The notes: generated by a model from the sequence alone, not told the origin. A stretch of 64,000 bases of DNA from Frankia casuarinae (GCF_000013345.1 NC_007777.1:3410001-3474000), one strand, 5' to 3'. Shown: positions 24,358-33,463, counted from the stretch's first letter. Numbers and translations are program-made.

Positions 24358-25947
24358 TCAGGGCACGCTGGCGAGACGACGCCGGGCGGCCAAGGCCACG
24401 GCGATGCCGCAGGTCAGGGCGACGAGCAGGACGATCGGCCCCTGCCGGACGAACCAGGGGGCGACCTGCGGGTGATCGACGAACAACAGCTCGCAGTGCG
24501 GCAGGGCCAGGAACGAGCCGACCACGGTGACCGCCCCGAGCACCCGTCGCGGCGCCTGCCCGGTCAGGCCGAGGAGCACGGCGCCCCAGGTGAGATACCA
24601 GGGATAGAGGACGGGTCCGAGCAGGGCCAGGCTGAGTAGTGCCAGCCCGGCGGTGGCATGCGGTTCGCGGTCGCGGACGGTCGCCAGCAGCCAGACGAAG
24701 ATCCCGGCGGCGACGGCCACGCCCGCGGCCCGGGTGGGTCCCACCAGATCCTCGAAGCGCATCGCCGATCCGGCCATCCTCGCCAGGGCGGACAGAAGAT
24801 CGGCGAGGCAGGTGGTCGGGGCGTAGAGGGTCAGTCCGGCGGCCGGTGTCCGCGCGGCGCGCAGCCATCCGAAGCCGTCGGGTACCAGACTCGAGAGCAC
24901 CACGACGACGCTCGCCACGACGGCGAGGTCCCGCCCAGCGACGGCGGCGGCGCGACGGAGCCGGGATGAACGCCGACCCGATCCGACCGAGGCTGCGGTC
25001 GCGGCGGTAGCGGCACTCACCGCCGCGACCGACCGCCAGACCAGCACCACCACGACGACCAGGGCCGCGGGCCACTTCACCAGCGCGGCCGCGGTGATGA
25101 GGACGAGACCGAGCACCGGCCTGCCGCGGTACACCGCCGTCAGGCCGCTGGCAAGCAGCGCCAGCAGGATGGCCTCAAGATGGATCGCGCCGACGAGCTG
25201 CAGCAGCACGATCGGACTACCCGCGCAGAACGCCAGCGCCCAGGGCCGTCGCGCCGCGGAGGACACCCGCACCACGCACACCGCCATCACGACGACGCTC
25301 GCCCCCGCGACGATCCGGTGCAGCAGGACCGCGCGCAGGACGTCACCGCCCGCAAGCGCGGTCACCAGCCGGAAGTAGCCGAGGGCGACCGGCCCGTAGG
25401 GCGACAGCGATGATCTCCAGATCGGATCGACGGCTAGCAGGATGGGACGGGCGCCGAGCGCGGTGGGCCCGGCGGCGTAGGGGTCGAGCCCGGCGGCGAG
25501 CATCGTCCCCTGCGCGGTGTAGCAGTAGACGTCGAGGCTGAGGATCGGCGGGCCGAGCAGCACCGGAACGGCCCAGAAGCCGATGACGAGGCCTATCCGC
25601 GGGACCGACAGGTCGCCGTGGTGCGCGCGCTGGCACAACCGGAACCATGCGCCGACGAGCAACGCCACCCCGATGATCATAAAAGCGGGTAGCGGAGAGG
25701 GGCGGTCGAACGGCACCGGGTCGAGCAGCCCGAACCAGCGTGACGGGGTCACAACTCCGGGCTGCAGGGCCAGTCGCCCCGCCACCAGCACCACCAGCAC
25801 CGATCCGGCGGTCCCACATCCCGCGAGCAGGACGATACCTCCGTCGAGGCGTCCGCCGACGCCCCTACCGGGGCGCGACGAACAGCGTCGAGCAGGATCG
25901 CCCGGTCGGGCGGTTCCGTGCGGCGCGGCGCACTCTATCTCGTCCAT
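24358..25947 (-). CDS. MptB-like polyprenol-phosphomannose alpha-1,6-mannosyltransferase
   Basis: 529 residues with about 12 membrane segments. The catalytic loop LSLDVYCYTAQGTMLAAG followed by DPYAAGP is the mark of the MptB/GT-C family, with SSLSPYGPVALGYFRLV shortly after. These enzymes take mannose from polyprenyl-phosphomannose on the outer face of the membrane to extend lipomannan or related lipoglycans. The first 40 residues are hydrophilic and Arg-rich. The ATG at 25947 has no ribosome site, but a tttata-type box lies about ten bases upstream, so a leaderless transcript is possible. It is divergent from another mannosyltransferase 239 bp away; both presumably build cell-envelope mannan. 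Confidence 0.85.
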   Translation of the reverse strand: MDEIECAAPHGTARPGDPARRCSSRPGRGVGGRLDGGIVLLAGCGTAGSVLVVLVAGRLALQPGVVTPSRWFGLLDPVPFDRPSPLPAFMIIGVALLVGAWFRLCQRAHHGDLSVPRIGLVIGFWAVPVLLGPPILSLDVYCYTAQGTMLAAGLDPYAAGPTALGARPILLAVDPIWRSSLSPYGPVALGYFRLVTALAGGDVLRAVLLHRIVAGASVVVMAVCVVRVSSAARRPWALAFCAGSPIVLLQLVGAIHLEAILLALLASGLTAVYRGRPVLGLVLITAAALVKWPAALVVVVVLVWRSVAAVSAATAATAASVGSGRRSSRLRRAAAVAGRDLAVVASVVVVLSSLVPDGFGWLRAARTPAAGLTLYAPTTCLADLLSALARMAGSAMRFEDLVGPTRAAGVAVAAGIFVWLLATVRDREPHATAGLALLSLALLGPVLYPWYLTWGAVLLGLTGQAPRRVLGAVTVVGSFLALPHCELLFVDHPQVAPWFVRQGPIVLLVALTCGIAVALAARRRLASVP

Positions 25948-26186
25948 TCCGGTATAAAGCCTGACGTTTCTACATCGCCAACAGGCAGCGCGCCCGGGAG
26001 CACCCGGTGAACAATACCTGTCCTGTATGGATGTCGGAGCCCACGGGCGCCGGCCCGGCCCGCGGTGTCCTGCCTCGGCGCCGGGCGGCTACCGGCGGCT
26101 ACCGGCGGATGGCGCCGGGATGAACGGCGGATGGTGGCTGCCGGGCTCCCTGCTGGCGGACCGCCTCGGGGTGCTATGCCGAACGC

Positions 26187-27599
26187 ATGCGGCAAGCGAG
26201 AACCATGGGCCCGGCAACCGTTACCGCCTGCCCCAACGGGGAGACGGCAGGCCCGGGACCGGTGCCGGTCGCCTCGGCGCGACCGACGGCGCCCGTCGTG
26301 ACCACGGGCGTCGTCGCCGCGCTGGTGGTGCTCGCGGTGATGATCGCACCGCAGCCGCAGACCGACTTCGCTGTCTACCGGCTGGGGGGGCAGGCTGTCT
26401 GGGACGGGTCCGCCCTTTACCAGGTGCGTACGGCGGCCGGCCTGCCCTTCACCTACCCACCGATCGCGGCGGTGCTGTTCACGCCGTTCGCCGCCATCCC
26501 CCTGGGGGTGGCTGAGGTCGTCTGGGCCGCGCTGACCGTCGCGGCACTCATCCTGCTGCTGTCCAGGCTGCGAGCCTGGCTCATCCCGCCGACCGACACC
26601 GCGCGGGCCGCCGGGGTCGGGCGGGCACTGGGCTCGCGCTGGGCGCCGCCGCTGCTGCTGGTGGCGGCGCTCGCGACGGAACCGGTTCGCAGCACCATCA
26701 TCTTCGGGCAGGTCAACATCCTGCTGATGCTGGCGGTCTGGCTCGATGCCGGGCCCGGACGGCGGTCCACACCGTTCGCCCGACTGCCACCCGGTGCTCT
26801 CACAGGTCTCGCCGCGGCGGTGAAACTGACTCCGTTGATCTTCGTGGCCTACCTGTGGCTGGCCGGCCGGCGCCGGGTGGCGATCGCAGCGGCGGGGACG
26901 TTTCTCGCGGCCCATGCCGTGGCGTTCGCGCTGGCACCCGCGGCGTCCCGCGCCTACTGGGGCGGGGTGTTCGCGGATCCGGGCCGGATCGGCTCGGTCA
27001 CGTACGCCGGCAACCAGTCGCTGTCCGGCGCGATGACCCGGATCTGGGGAGACGGCGCGTCGGTCGTCCAGATCCACCGGCTGGTGGTGGCCGCGGTCGC
27101 CGTCGCCGGGCTGGTGCTCGCGGTGCGGCTGCACCGGCGCGGGGAGCCCGTCGCGGGCCTGCTCGCCTGTGCGGTCACCGGACTGCTGGTCTCGCCGATC
27201 TCGTGGAGTCACCACTGGGTGTGGGCGGTGCCGACGCTGCTCTGGCTCGCCACCCACGCCACCCACGCCACCCACGCCACCCACGCCACCCACGCCACCC
27301 ACGGCACCGACGGCACCGACGGCACCGACGGCACCGACGGCCGAGCCTCACGCCGGTACGTCGGAGCGGCGCTCGCCGGCTACGTGTTGTTCGTGGCCTC
27401 CCCCGTCTGGTGGATCACGCCACACGACCAGAACTGGCCGCACCGCCGCGACCCGACCATCCTCCTCACGAACGCCTACGTGATCGCCGGTGTCGTACTC
27501 CTGGTCACCCTGGCGCGCGTCGCAGGCCGCCGGGACCTGTACCGCCCATCACGGAGAATGCGACATCCGGACCTGGTGCGCCGGGGCGTCAGGGGCTAG
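26187..27599 (+). CDS. GT87-family (DUF2029) mannosyltransferase-like membrane protein
   Basis: 470 residues with about ten membrane segments. TDFAVYRLGGQAVWDGSALY and FTYPPIAAVLFTPFAAIP are the GT87 first-loop signature (D-x-x-V-Y and YPP), and FGQVNILLMLAVWLDAG with AGNQSLSGAM are later family motifs. GT87 enzymes use polyprenyl-phosphomannose to add alpha-1,2 or alpha-1,5 sugars to lipoglycans. A loop near residue 355 contains two abutting 9-bp repeats giving (ATH)x6 and (GTD)x4. Start ATG 26187; an in-frame ATG at 26205 is possible. Its stop overlaps the convergent minus-strand gene end by 11 bp. Confidence 0.82.
   Translation: MRQARTMGPATVTACPNGETAGPGPVPVASARPTAPVVTTGVVAALVVLAVMIAPQPQTDFAVYRLGGQAVWDGSALYQVRTAAGLPFTYPPIAAVLFTPFAAIPLGVAEVVWAALTVAALILLLSRLRAWLIPPTDTARAAGVGRALGSRWAPPLLLVAALATEPVRSTIIFGQVNILLMLAVWLDAGPGRRSTPFARLPPGALTGLAAAVKLTPLIFVAYLWLAGRRRVAIAAAGTFLAAHAVAFALAPAASRAYWGGVFADPGRIGSVTYAGNQSLSGAMTRIWGDGASVVQIHRLVVAAVAVAGLVLAVRLHRRGEPVAGLLACAVTGLLVSPISWSHHWVWAVPTLLWLATHATHATHATHATHATHGTDGTDGTDGTDGRASRRYVGAALAGYVLFVASPVWWITPHDQNWPHRRDPTILLTNAYVIAGVVLLVTLARVAGRRDLYRPSRRMRHPDLVRRGVRG
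27249..27338. repeat. Two abutting 9-bp tandem repeats (6 and 4 units)
   Basis: gccacccac six times (27249-27302), then ggcaccgac four times (27303-27338), all perfect and in frame in the GT87 gene. They code (ATH)6 and (GTD)4 in a loop; the His cluster could bind metal, but chance expansion is likelier. Confidence 0.95.
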
Positions 27600-28350
27600 G
27601 TGGGCCCGGGATGCGTGGCAGGTCGGGCCGGGCGAGATCGGGCCGGGCGGGATCGGGGAGGGTGAGCTCGGTCGGGCCGAATCGGTCGGTGAGGAAGCGG
27701 CTGTGCGCGAGCAACTGGGCCGTGTCGCCGCGGGCGGCCGCCTCGGTGACCTCACGCATCCCACCGGCGAGCAGGGCCAGCGTCGCCAGCAGGACATCGC
27801 GGGGGGTACGGCCGTCGGGCAGCCGGTGGGTCTCGGCGTAGGCCCGCGGCAGCCCCAGATAGGTCTCCACCGCGGTGGGCAGGTAATCGGCGACCGTCCG
27901 CTCGACGGCGAACGTCTCCGGCGAGCCGGGACGCAGCAGGTGCGGGGTGTCCAGGACCTGCCGCAGCGCACCGATGACCTCCTCGGCGGCGGCGACGAGT
28001 GCCCGGTCGTCCGGTGCCCGGTCGATCAGGGCCCGGTACTGGGCCTCGACCGTCGCCCGCAGATCATCCACGTCGATCCCACCGCCCGCGACCGCGGCGC
28101 GGCGCGGCGGTGCGACCAAGGCGCCGATCGCGTAGAGCGCCGCGACGACCGGCGGCCAGAACGGCCAGTCCACCAGGCCCGCGGCACTCGCGCCGGCGCC
28201 GGCGAGCGCGCATGTGCAGCCGGCGATGTTCTTGGCCGAACCGAACCAGGTGAGGATCCACTGTCCCCGGCCGGGGATCGGCGCCGACGGGGGTGGTGCC
28301 GGGCGCGGGAGCCGCGGTGGACGCGGCGTCGGCGGTTCACTGGTAGCCAC
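27589..28350 (-). CDS. Membrane protein of the TelA/VWA operon (unknown family)
   Basis: 253 residues. The start is the GTG at 28350, which overlaps the upstream stop by 14 bp (gtggctaccagtga). A Pro/Arg-rich head is followed by two membrane segments (AGCTCALAGAGASAAGLV and FWPPVVAALYAIGALV) and a cytoplasmic helical part (VEAQYRALIDRAPDDRALV, RTVADYLPTAVETYLGLP, LALLAGGMREVTEAAA). The helical part resembles the uncharacterised '5-bromo-4-chloroindolyl phosphate hydrolysis'/ YaaN-associated type proteins only loosely, so I leave it unnamed. Last of four overlapping genes; it probably anchors or organises the TelA complex at the membrane. Confidence 0.75.
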   Translation of the reverse strand: MATSEPPTPRPPRLPRPAPPPSAPIPGRGQWILTWFGSAKNIAGCTCALAGAGASAAGLVDWPFWPPVVAALYAIGALVAPPRRAAVAGGGIDVDDLRATVEAQYRALIDRAPDDRALVAAAEEVIGALRQVLDTPHLLRPGSPETFAVERTVADYLPTAVETYLGLPRAYAETHRLPDGRTPRDVLLATLALLAGGMREVTEAAARGDTAQLLAHSRFLTDRFGPTELTLPDPARPDLARPDLPRIPGPPSP

Positions 28351-29941
28351 GGATGTCCTTGAACGCGTCCGCCAGCGACGAGGTACGGGCGTCGAACACC
28401 GCGCCACCGGTGTCGGCGGAGATATCCCGCAGCGCCGCCGGGTCGGCCTCCCCGAAGGCGATCGTGAAGGTACGCACGGCACGCGCGGCCGCCGGCAGCC
28501 GCTGATAGGAGGAGCGGAAGTCGGCGGCCGAGATACCGGAGTTGTTCTCCCCGTCGGTCATCAGGACGATCGACGTGAGGTAGCCGGGGTCGGCCTCAAC
28601 GGCCGCGCCGGCAGCCCGGTAGCCGGCCTCCAGCGCCGAGTAGATCGCGGTGCCGTCCTGGAGCCGCAGGCCGTCCACGAACGTGTTGACGCCCGCCAGA
28701 TCCGCGGAGCCCGGCCGCGGGTCGTTCACGGCGAAGTCCACGGGGTCGTTGGCCCGGCCGGCGAAGGTGATCATCGTGATCTTCTCGCGACCCCGGAACC
28801 GGGCGAACCTGCCGGACAACGTGTCGTCCGCACCGGTGAGTCCGCGCAGCGCCGCCTGGAGCGCCGCTATCCGTGATCCGGCCATCGACCCGGACACGTC
28901 GAGCAGGAAGATGGCGTGGCTGGGCCGCCGGAACCGGTCGAGGTAGGCGGACAGCAGCTGGTCGGCGACCTGCCGGCTCGCCGGGAAGGGCAGCTCGGTG
29001 AGCGTCCGCGTCGGGAACCGGGCGTCCAACGCCACCCCGGGCAGGGCCGGCCGGCGGCTCGTGGCAGTCTGCAGCCGGTGCTGCGTCCGCGGCAGGCGCA
29101 GCCAGCTGACGACCCGGTCATAGAGATCACGCTTGTCCGGCCGCAGCAGCAGGAGAGGGTAGTCGGAGGTGACGATCCCGTCCCGGGGATAGATCAACTC
29201 CAATGGTTCGCGCAGCCGGTGCCCGGCGTTCAGGGCCAGCAGCACCGACTCATAGTTGATCATGCCGCCGAGAGTGTCCTGGGAACGGGCGTAGGCGTCG
29301 GTCAGGAAACCGGAACTGCCCGCGGTCAGTGCCTGGCCAGAGAAGAACGAGGTCAGCTGGGCAGGTCTGATGTCCTGCGGGCGCAGCGCGTCCGAGGTGC
29401 CGGCGAGTGCCGCCGCCACCCCGACCAGGGCGGAGAAACCCGAGTTCGACGCCGCGGGATTCGTCATGGCGTAGGAGAGCTGGCCGGCCGCCACCTTCGC
29501 GGCGATGTCGGCCCAGGTCACGTTGGGGTTGCCGGTCCAGCCGAACTGCCGGGCCAGGCTGCGTCGGACCCCGAACACCACCGGTGACAGCATGATCGAC
29601 GATCGCGCGGCTACGGACGTCGCGCCGTTCGGCAGCAGTCGCAGGTACCGGTCGGAGGCGAACCAGGCGGCGTCGGCCTGGGCGGTGCCCCTGGTAATCG
29701 CGTCGGCGCCGTCCAGGGTGCCGGTGTAGCTCAGCCGCAGGGTGACGCCGGTCGCCCGGGTGAGATCGGGAAGCAGCGGCTGGATGTCCTGGAGTTCGGA
29801 GCCGGCGAGGACGGTGAGTTCGCCTGCGGACCCGCCGGTGCCGGACCCGTCCGCCGGTCCCGGGCCTCCGCCCGAGCAGGCGGCCACGAGCAGCACCGTC
29901 AGGAGACACGCGAGCAGGGCCGCGGGCGGCCGTCGGTTCAC
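28337..29941 (-). CDS. Lipoprotein with substrate-binding domain and von Willebrand A domain
   Basis: 534 residues. The N-terminus is a lipoprotein signal (LLTVLLVAACSGGG, Cys at about 22). Residues 40-330 form a type-2 periplasmic-binding-like domain (ELTVLAGSELQDIQPLLPD, YTGTLDGADAITRG, MLSPVVFGVRRSLARQFG, ALRPQDI). A VWA domain follows from about 340, with a complete MIDAS: FLLDVSGSMAGSRI, then the Thr in DGTAIYSAL and Asp in VLMTDGENNSGIS. VWA domains bind proteins through a metal ion. The start is the GTG at 29941, sharing gtga with the telA stop. Third gene of the operon; it probably acts outside the membrane with the two membrane proteins. Confidence 0.9.
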   Translation of the reverse strand: MNRRPPAALLACLLTVLLVAACSGGGPGPADGSGTGGSAGELTVLAGSELQDIQPLLPDLTRATGVTLRLSYTGTLDGADAITRGTAQADAAWFASDRYLRLLPNGATSVAARSSIMLSPVVFGVRRSLARQFGWTGNPNVTWADIAAKVAAGQLSYAMTNPAASNSGFSALVGVAAALAGTSDALRPQDIRPAQLTSFFSGQALTAGSSGFLTDAYARSQDTLGGMINYESVLLALNAGHRLREPLELIYPRDGIVTSDYPLLLLRPDKRDLYDRVVSWLRLPRTQHRLQTATSRRPALPGVALDARFPTRTLTELPFPASRQVADQLLSAYLDRFRRPSHAIFLLDVSGSMAGSRIAALQAALRGLTGADDTLSGRFARFRGREKITMITFAGRANDPVDFAVNDPRPGSADLAGVNTFVDGLRLQDGTAIYSALEAGYRAAGAAVEADPGYLTSIVLMTDGENNSGISAADFRSSYQRLPAAARAVRTFTIAFGEADPAALRDISADTGGAVFDARTSSLADAFKDIRGYQ

Positions 29942-31197
29942 CGGCCGCCGCCCGGCAGCGTCAGCTCGCCACCGCCGTCGGGGTACGAGCCGAGCTCGCC
30001 GATCTCGCCCGCGGCCGACCGGTCCAGGTAGGCGGTGGCCCTGCCGATCTCGGTGGACAGCGCGTCCACCGTCGTCCGCATGGTGTCCAGCGCGGCGGCG
30101 CGGTAGTCGTCGATGGCGTCGATGGTGGCGTAAATGTTCGCGAAGGCCTGCTGGAGGGTCCGCAGCGAGACGGTCGCCGAGGACGCCTGCCGGTGCACGT
30201 CGGCGCTCTGCCGGCGCAACAGCTCCGACGTGCCAGAAATGATCTTCTCGGTGGTGCTGTTCAGGGCCGAGATCTGGTCAAGGACCATCTTCTGGTCGGC
30301 CAGCGCCTGGGCGACGATCACCGCGGTGCGCAGGGCCGACACGGTCGTGGTGCTCGCCCGGTCCACACCCTTGATGAGTTCGAGGTTGTTGCGCCGGAGC
30401 AGGTCCAACGCAAGGTAGCCCTGTGCGCCGACGGCAAGCTGGGTAAGCAGGTCCTGGTGCTTCTGGCGGACGTAGAACAGCACGTCCCGGCGAAGCTCCT
30501 CAGCCCGGTCCGGATCGGCGCCCGCGAGCGCCGCGATCCCCGTTTCGAGCTCACCGTCGAGTCTGCCGGCGAGGTAGGCATACTCCCGCAGCCGGCCGAT
30601 CGCCACCCACAGGTTCTGCTTCTCCTGCTCGATGGCGGCGTTGTCCCGGCGCAGCTCCTCCTGACCGTGCTGCAGGGCGCGCAGGATCCCGTCCAGATGG
30701 GCCTGCGACGACCGGTAGGACGCGAAGTAGTCCCGCAGCCGGTTGCCGAAGGGGAGCACGCCGAGCAGCTTTCTGGGGGCGTCGAGATTCTGCCGGGAGG
30801 GGTCGAGGTCCGCCACGACCCGGCGCAGCTCGACCAGGGACTTCGACACCGCCGAGGTCTGGTCGAAGGGCCCGGAGTTCATCGCCCGGGTGGGCTTGTC
30901 GAGCAACCGGTTGGACACCGACGCCGATTCCCGGATCTCCTTCTCCCCCAGCCGGTGCACGGCGGCGACCTTCGACGCGAACGCCGGCGAGTGGGCATCG
31001 ATGGACAGCAGCGTGCGCGCGAACGTGCCAGCCTGCTCGTCCAGTCGGGCCACGGCGTCCGGATCGATCGGAACGGCCGGTTCGGCCCGGTCAAGGGGCA
31101 CCGGTGCCACCGGCTCGGGCGGGGTCAGCACCAGGCCGCCGGGTGACGTATTGCCAGGTGCCGTATTCCGGTCGGCGGCCGGCGGTTGCGTGGTCAA
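29938..31197 (-). CDS. TelA-family toxic anion resistance protein
   Basis: 419 residues, alpha-helical throughout. The TelA/YaaN pattern is clear: RLDEQAGTFARTLLSIDAHS, NRLLDKPTRAMNSG, GVLPFGNRLRDYFASYRSSQ, AHLDGILRALQHGQEELRRD, FYVRQKHQDLLTQLAVGAQG and VIVAQALADQKMVLDQISAL. TelA proteins protect against tellurite and other membrane or envelope stress and often sit near TerD and VWA genes; the mechanism is not known. The start is a TTG at 31197 in the overlap ttga with the upstream stop, with ggggag six bases before it. Second gene of the operon. Confidence 0.9.
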   Translation of the reverse strand: MTTQPPAADRNTAPGNTSPGGLVLTPPEPVAPVPLDRAEPAVPIDPDAVARLDEQAGTFARTLLSIDAHSPAFASKVAAVHRLGEKEIRESASVSNRLLDKPTRAMNSGPFDQTSAVSKSLVELRRVVADLDPSRQNLDAPRKLLGVLPFGNRLRDYFASYRSSQAHLDGILRALQHGQEELRRDNAAIEQEKQNLWVAIGRLREYAYLAGRLDGELETGIAALAGADPDRAEELRRDVLFYVRQKHQDLLTQLAVGAQGYLALDLLRRNNLELIKGVDRASTTTVSALRTAVIVAQALADQKMVLDQISALNSTTEKIISGTSELLRRQSADVHRQASSATVSLRTLQQAFANIYATIDAIDDYRAAALDTMRTTVDALSTEIGRATAYLDRSAAGEIGELGSYPDGGGELTLPGGGR

Positions 31198-32318
31198 CCG
31201 GGTCTCCCCTGCGCCTGGTTCACAATCTTGTCAATCATGCGTTCCTCGATGGCGGCGGTGGGCGGTTCCACCACGTCGACCAGTGACGGCGGCGGCGCGA
31301 GACCCCGTTCGGTGGCCAGGCGGCGGCCGTACGCGGCATCCGCGGTACGAAACCCGTGCTGAGCCGCGAGACGCTGCAGCTGCGGGTCGGTGGCAAGCAG
31401 CCGCCCGGCGGCATCGCCATCGGCGGTCAGCGGTACCACCGTGTGCTTCGCGTAGATCGTTGGCTCCGGGTACATGAGGACCATGTCGGGGCTGATGGAG
31501 CCGTCCTTCGCGAGCTGGCGGGCGACGAACTGCGCCTCGTAGATCATGGCCATCGGCGTCTTCCCCATCCCGATGGTGAGGAAGTCGTCGAAGGGTTCCT
31601 GGGTGGACTGCTCGACATAGCCCTGCTTGACGAACAGCGGTGCGCAGCGGGCGGCCACCCGATCCGCCGCGGCGCTGTCGGCGACGACGTTACCGCCGTT
31701 CTCGACATAGCTGGCGATCGCCAGGTACAGCGCCGCGGAGTTCGACGTCCGCACATCCGTCGAACTGATGAGCACGGACTTGCCGGTCTCGAAAGCGGTG
31801 TTCCCCGGCAGGTCCGACCAGCGGGTGTTCTTATCGACCAGATCGAGGTAGCCGCGCATGTTCAGGACGCGGTGGCCGCCGTCCATCCGCACGACCCCGG
31901 CGTTCTGCAGCAGTGACGCGATCGGCTGGAAGGTGGCGATCGCCATCGGGCTGAAGAAGGGGACGTAGGACTTCGTCACCTTCCTGGCGGCCCTGATCCG
32001 GTCGGCCTGCGGCGCATCGGCCGGAAAGGCCAGGTCATATGGGGTCAGATCGCGGCTGGTGGCGATCTCCCTGGAGCCCGCGGTATCGACCTGCAGCCGG
32101 TAGCCGAGCTCCGCGAGCCGGGCGCCCACCGCGGGGTCCGCGAAGAAGTCCCGCTTCTCCGAACCGGCCAGGACCCGGACGGTCCGCACGTTGCCATCGG
32201 GCGGACCGCCGCCGGCGTCGCCCCCCAGCCGGGGGACCACGATCAGGGCCACCACCGCAATCACGAGCAGACCGGCCAGCAGGAGCCCGACGGTCCTGCC
32301 CCGCTGCGCCGAACGCAC
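31194..32318 (-). CDS. Membrane-anchored substrate-binding-like protein (operon head)
   Basis: 374 residues. One N-terminal membrane segment (TVGLLLAGLLVIAVVALIVV) and no lipobox, so it is anchored with the body outside. The body resembles a type-2 binding protein: RTVRVLAGSEKRDFFADPA, IATSRDLTPYDLAFPADAP and TIYAKHTVVPLTADG. The VLAGSE strand is shared with the lipoprotein two genes downstream, so both likely descend from one binding-protein domain. ggaggg stands just before the GTG at 32318. First of four genes that overlap by 4, 4 and 14 bp, a tight translational unit. Confidence 0.8.
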   Translation of the reverse strand: MRSAQRGRTVGLLLAGLLVIAVVALIVVPRLGGDAGGGPPDGNVRTVRVLAGSEKRDFFADPAVGARLAELGYRLQVDTAGSREIATSRDLTPYDLAFPADAPQADRIRAARKVTKSYVPFFSPMAIATFQPIASLLQNAGVVRMDGGHRVLNMRGYLDLVDKNTRWSDLPGNTAFETGKSVLISSTDVRTSNSAALYLAIASYVENGGNVVADSAAADRVAARCAPLFVKQGYVEQSTQEPFDDFLTIGMGKTPMAMIYEAQFVARQLAKDGSISPDMVLMYPEPTIYAKHTVVPLTADGDAAGRLLATDPQLQRLAAQHGFRTADAAYGRRLATERGLAPPPSLVDVVEPPTAAIEERMIDKIVNQAQGRPG

Positions 32319-32520
32319 CAGCCCTCCGCCCGAATCCCCCGATTGACCCCTCTGCCCCCATAATGGTAGATCCTGGCGACACGTTCTCGACGTTCAACCC
32401 ACGCGACCGTTTCCTGGTGACCGGTGGATCGCCGCGGCGCCCGTCCGTGGGAGACGAGGGGGTGCCAACTGTCGCTCGTCCAGTAGTCATTGGCGCTCTA
32501 TAGTGAGCTATGATGGTCAT

Positions 32521-33252
32521 GTGAACCTCAAGGAGTGGGCCGAGTCGCAGGGTGTGGCGTATGTGACCGCGCGCCGTTGGTACGCGGCCGGCAAGCTCCC
32601 AGTTCCGGCGCGCAGGGTCGGCGGGCTGATCCTCGTCGGCGAACCTGACCAGCCGACGGGCGATGGGCTGACCGCGGCCCACGCCCGGTCGAAGCCGGGC
32701 AGCGCTGGGCGGCGGCAGCGCGCCGCCCAGCTCGCGGCGATCCATGTCCGGGTCGCGAACCAGCGCCACAACGGGCTGCACAAGCTCACGACCCGGCTCG
32801 CCCGGTCCCACGACACGGTCGTCGTCGAAGATCTGCACGCAGCCGGGATGGTCCGTAACCGGCGGCTCGCCCGCGCGGTCGCCGACGCCGGCATGGCCGA
32901 GGTCCGCCGGCAGCTTGCCTACAAGACCCGCTGGTACGGATCGACGCTCGTCGTCGCCGACCGCTGGTATCCCAGCTCGAAGACCTGCTCCGGCTGCGGC
33001 TGGCGAAACCCAAGCCTGACGCTGTCCGAGCGCACGTTCACCTGCCAGTCCTGCGGGCTGGTACTCGACCGCGACCACAACGCCGCGATCAACCTGCACC
33101 ACCTCGTCGCCGCCAGTACACCGGAGACGGTAAACGCCCGTGGAGCCGACCGTAAGACCCGCGCGAGCGGGCGGGTGGCTGGGAAGCGGGAACCCGGCAC
33201 GGCCACGGCCGGTCAGACCGGGGGTGCCTCGCCGAGAGGCGAGGCGGCATAG
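32521..33252 (+). pseudogene. IS607-type tnpA/tnpB in-frame chimera (mobile element remnant)
   Basis: 243 codons. Residues 1-47 (VNLKEWAESQGVAYVTARRW, then GGLILVGEP) are the MerR-like helix-turn-helix of an IS607 serine recombinase TnpA. The frame then passes directly into the C-terminal part of TnpB: VANQRHNGLHKLTTRLARSH, VVVEDLHAAGMVRNRRLA (RuvC-II Glu, about residue 103), the zinc knuckle TCSGCGW...TCQSCGL, and LDRDHNAAINL (RuvC-III, about 183-185). The TnpA catalytic domain and the TnpB RuvC-I half are gone. The result is an inactive fusion formed by internal deletion. The tail after about 33130 corresponds to the region where TnpB guide RNA is normally made. Confidence 0.85.
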
Positions 33253-33263
33253 GTGCGGCTGAG

Positions 33264-33318
33264 CCGGGTGGTACTGAGCCGGGTGGTACTGAGCCGGGGT
33301 CAGCCCAGTACCACCCGG
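33264..33318. repeat. Direct and inverted 13-bp repeats at the IS remnant edge
   Basis: ccgggtggtactg occurs at 33264-33276 and 33279-33291, and its exact reverse complement cagtaccacccgg at 33306-33318. The two left copies are part of a 15-bp tandem repeat. A stable hairpin can form between the second copy and the inverted one (14-nt loop). It sits between the tnpB remnant and the fdhD remnant. Confidence 0.85.
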
Positions 33319-33463
33319 TGCGCGCCGGTGTAGAGGTTCATCGACGTACCGCGCACGAACCCAGCGAGCGTCATCCCCGCCTCCTCGGCGAGGTCCACCG
33401 CGAGCGTCGAGAGCGCGGAGACCGCCGCGAGCGCCGGCACCCCGGCCATCAGCGCCTTCTGCC
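33300..33463 (-). pseudogene. fdhD: fdhD remnant, C-terminal 54 codons
   Basis: The minus strand reads [35 protein letters not shown] and [18 protein letters not shown], the conserved C-terminus of the formate dehydrogenase accessory sulfurtransferase FdhD. Upstream of 33463 the open frame continues to 33506 without FdhD similarity. The catalytic CxxC region and most of the protein are missing. No formate dehydrogenase gene is in the window. The break lies on the side away from the IS remnant. Confidence 0.8.
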
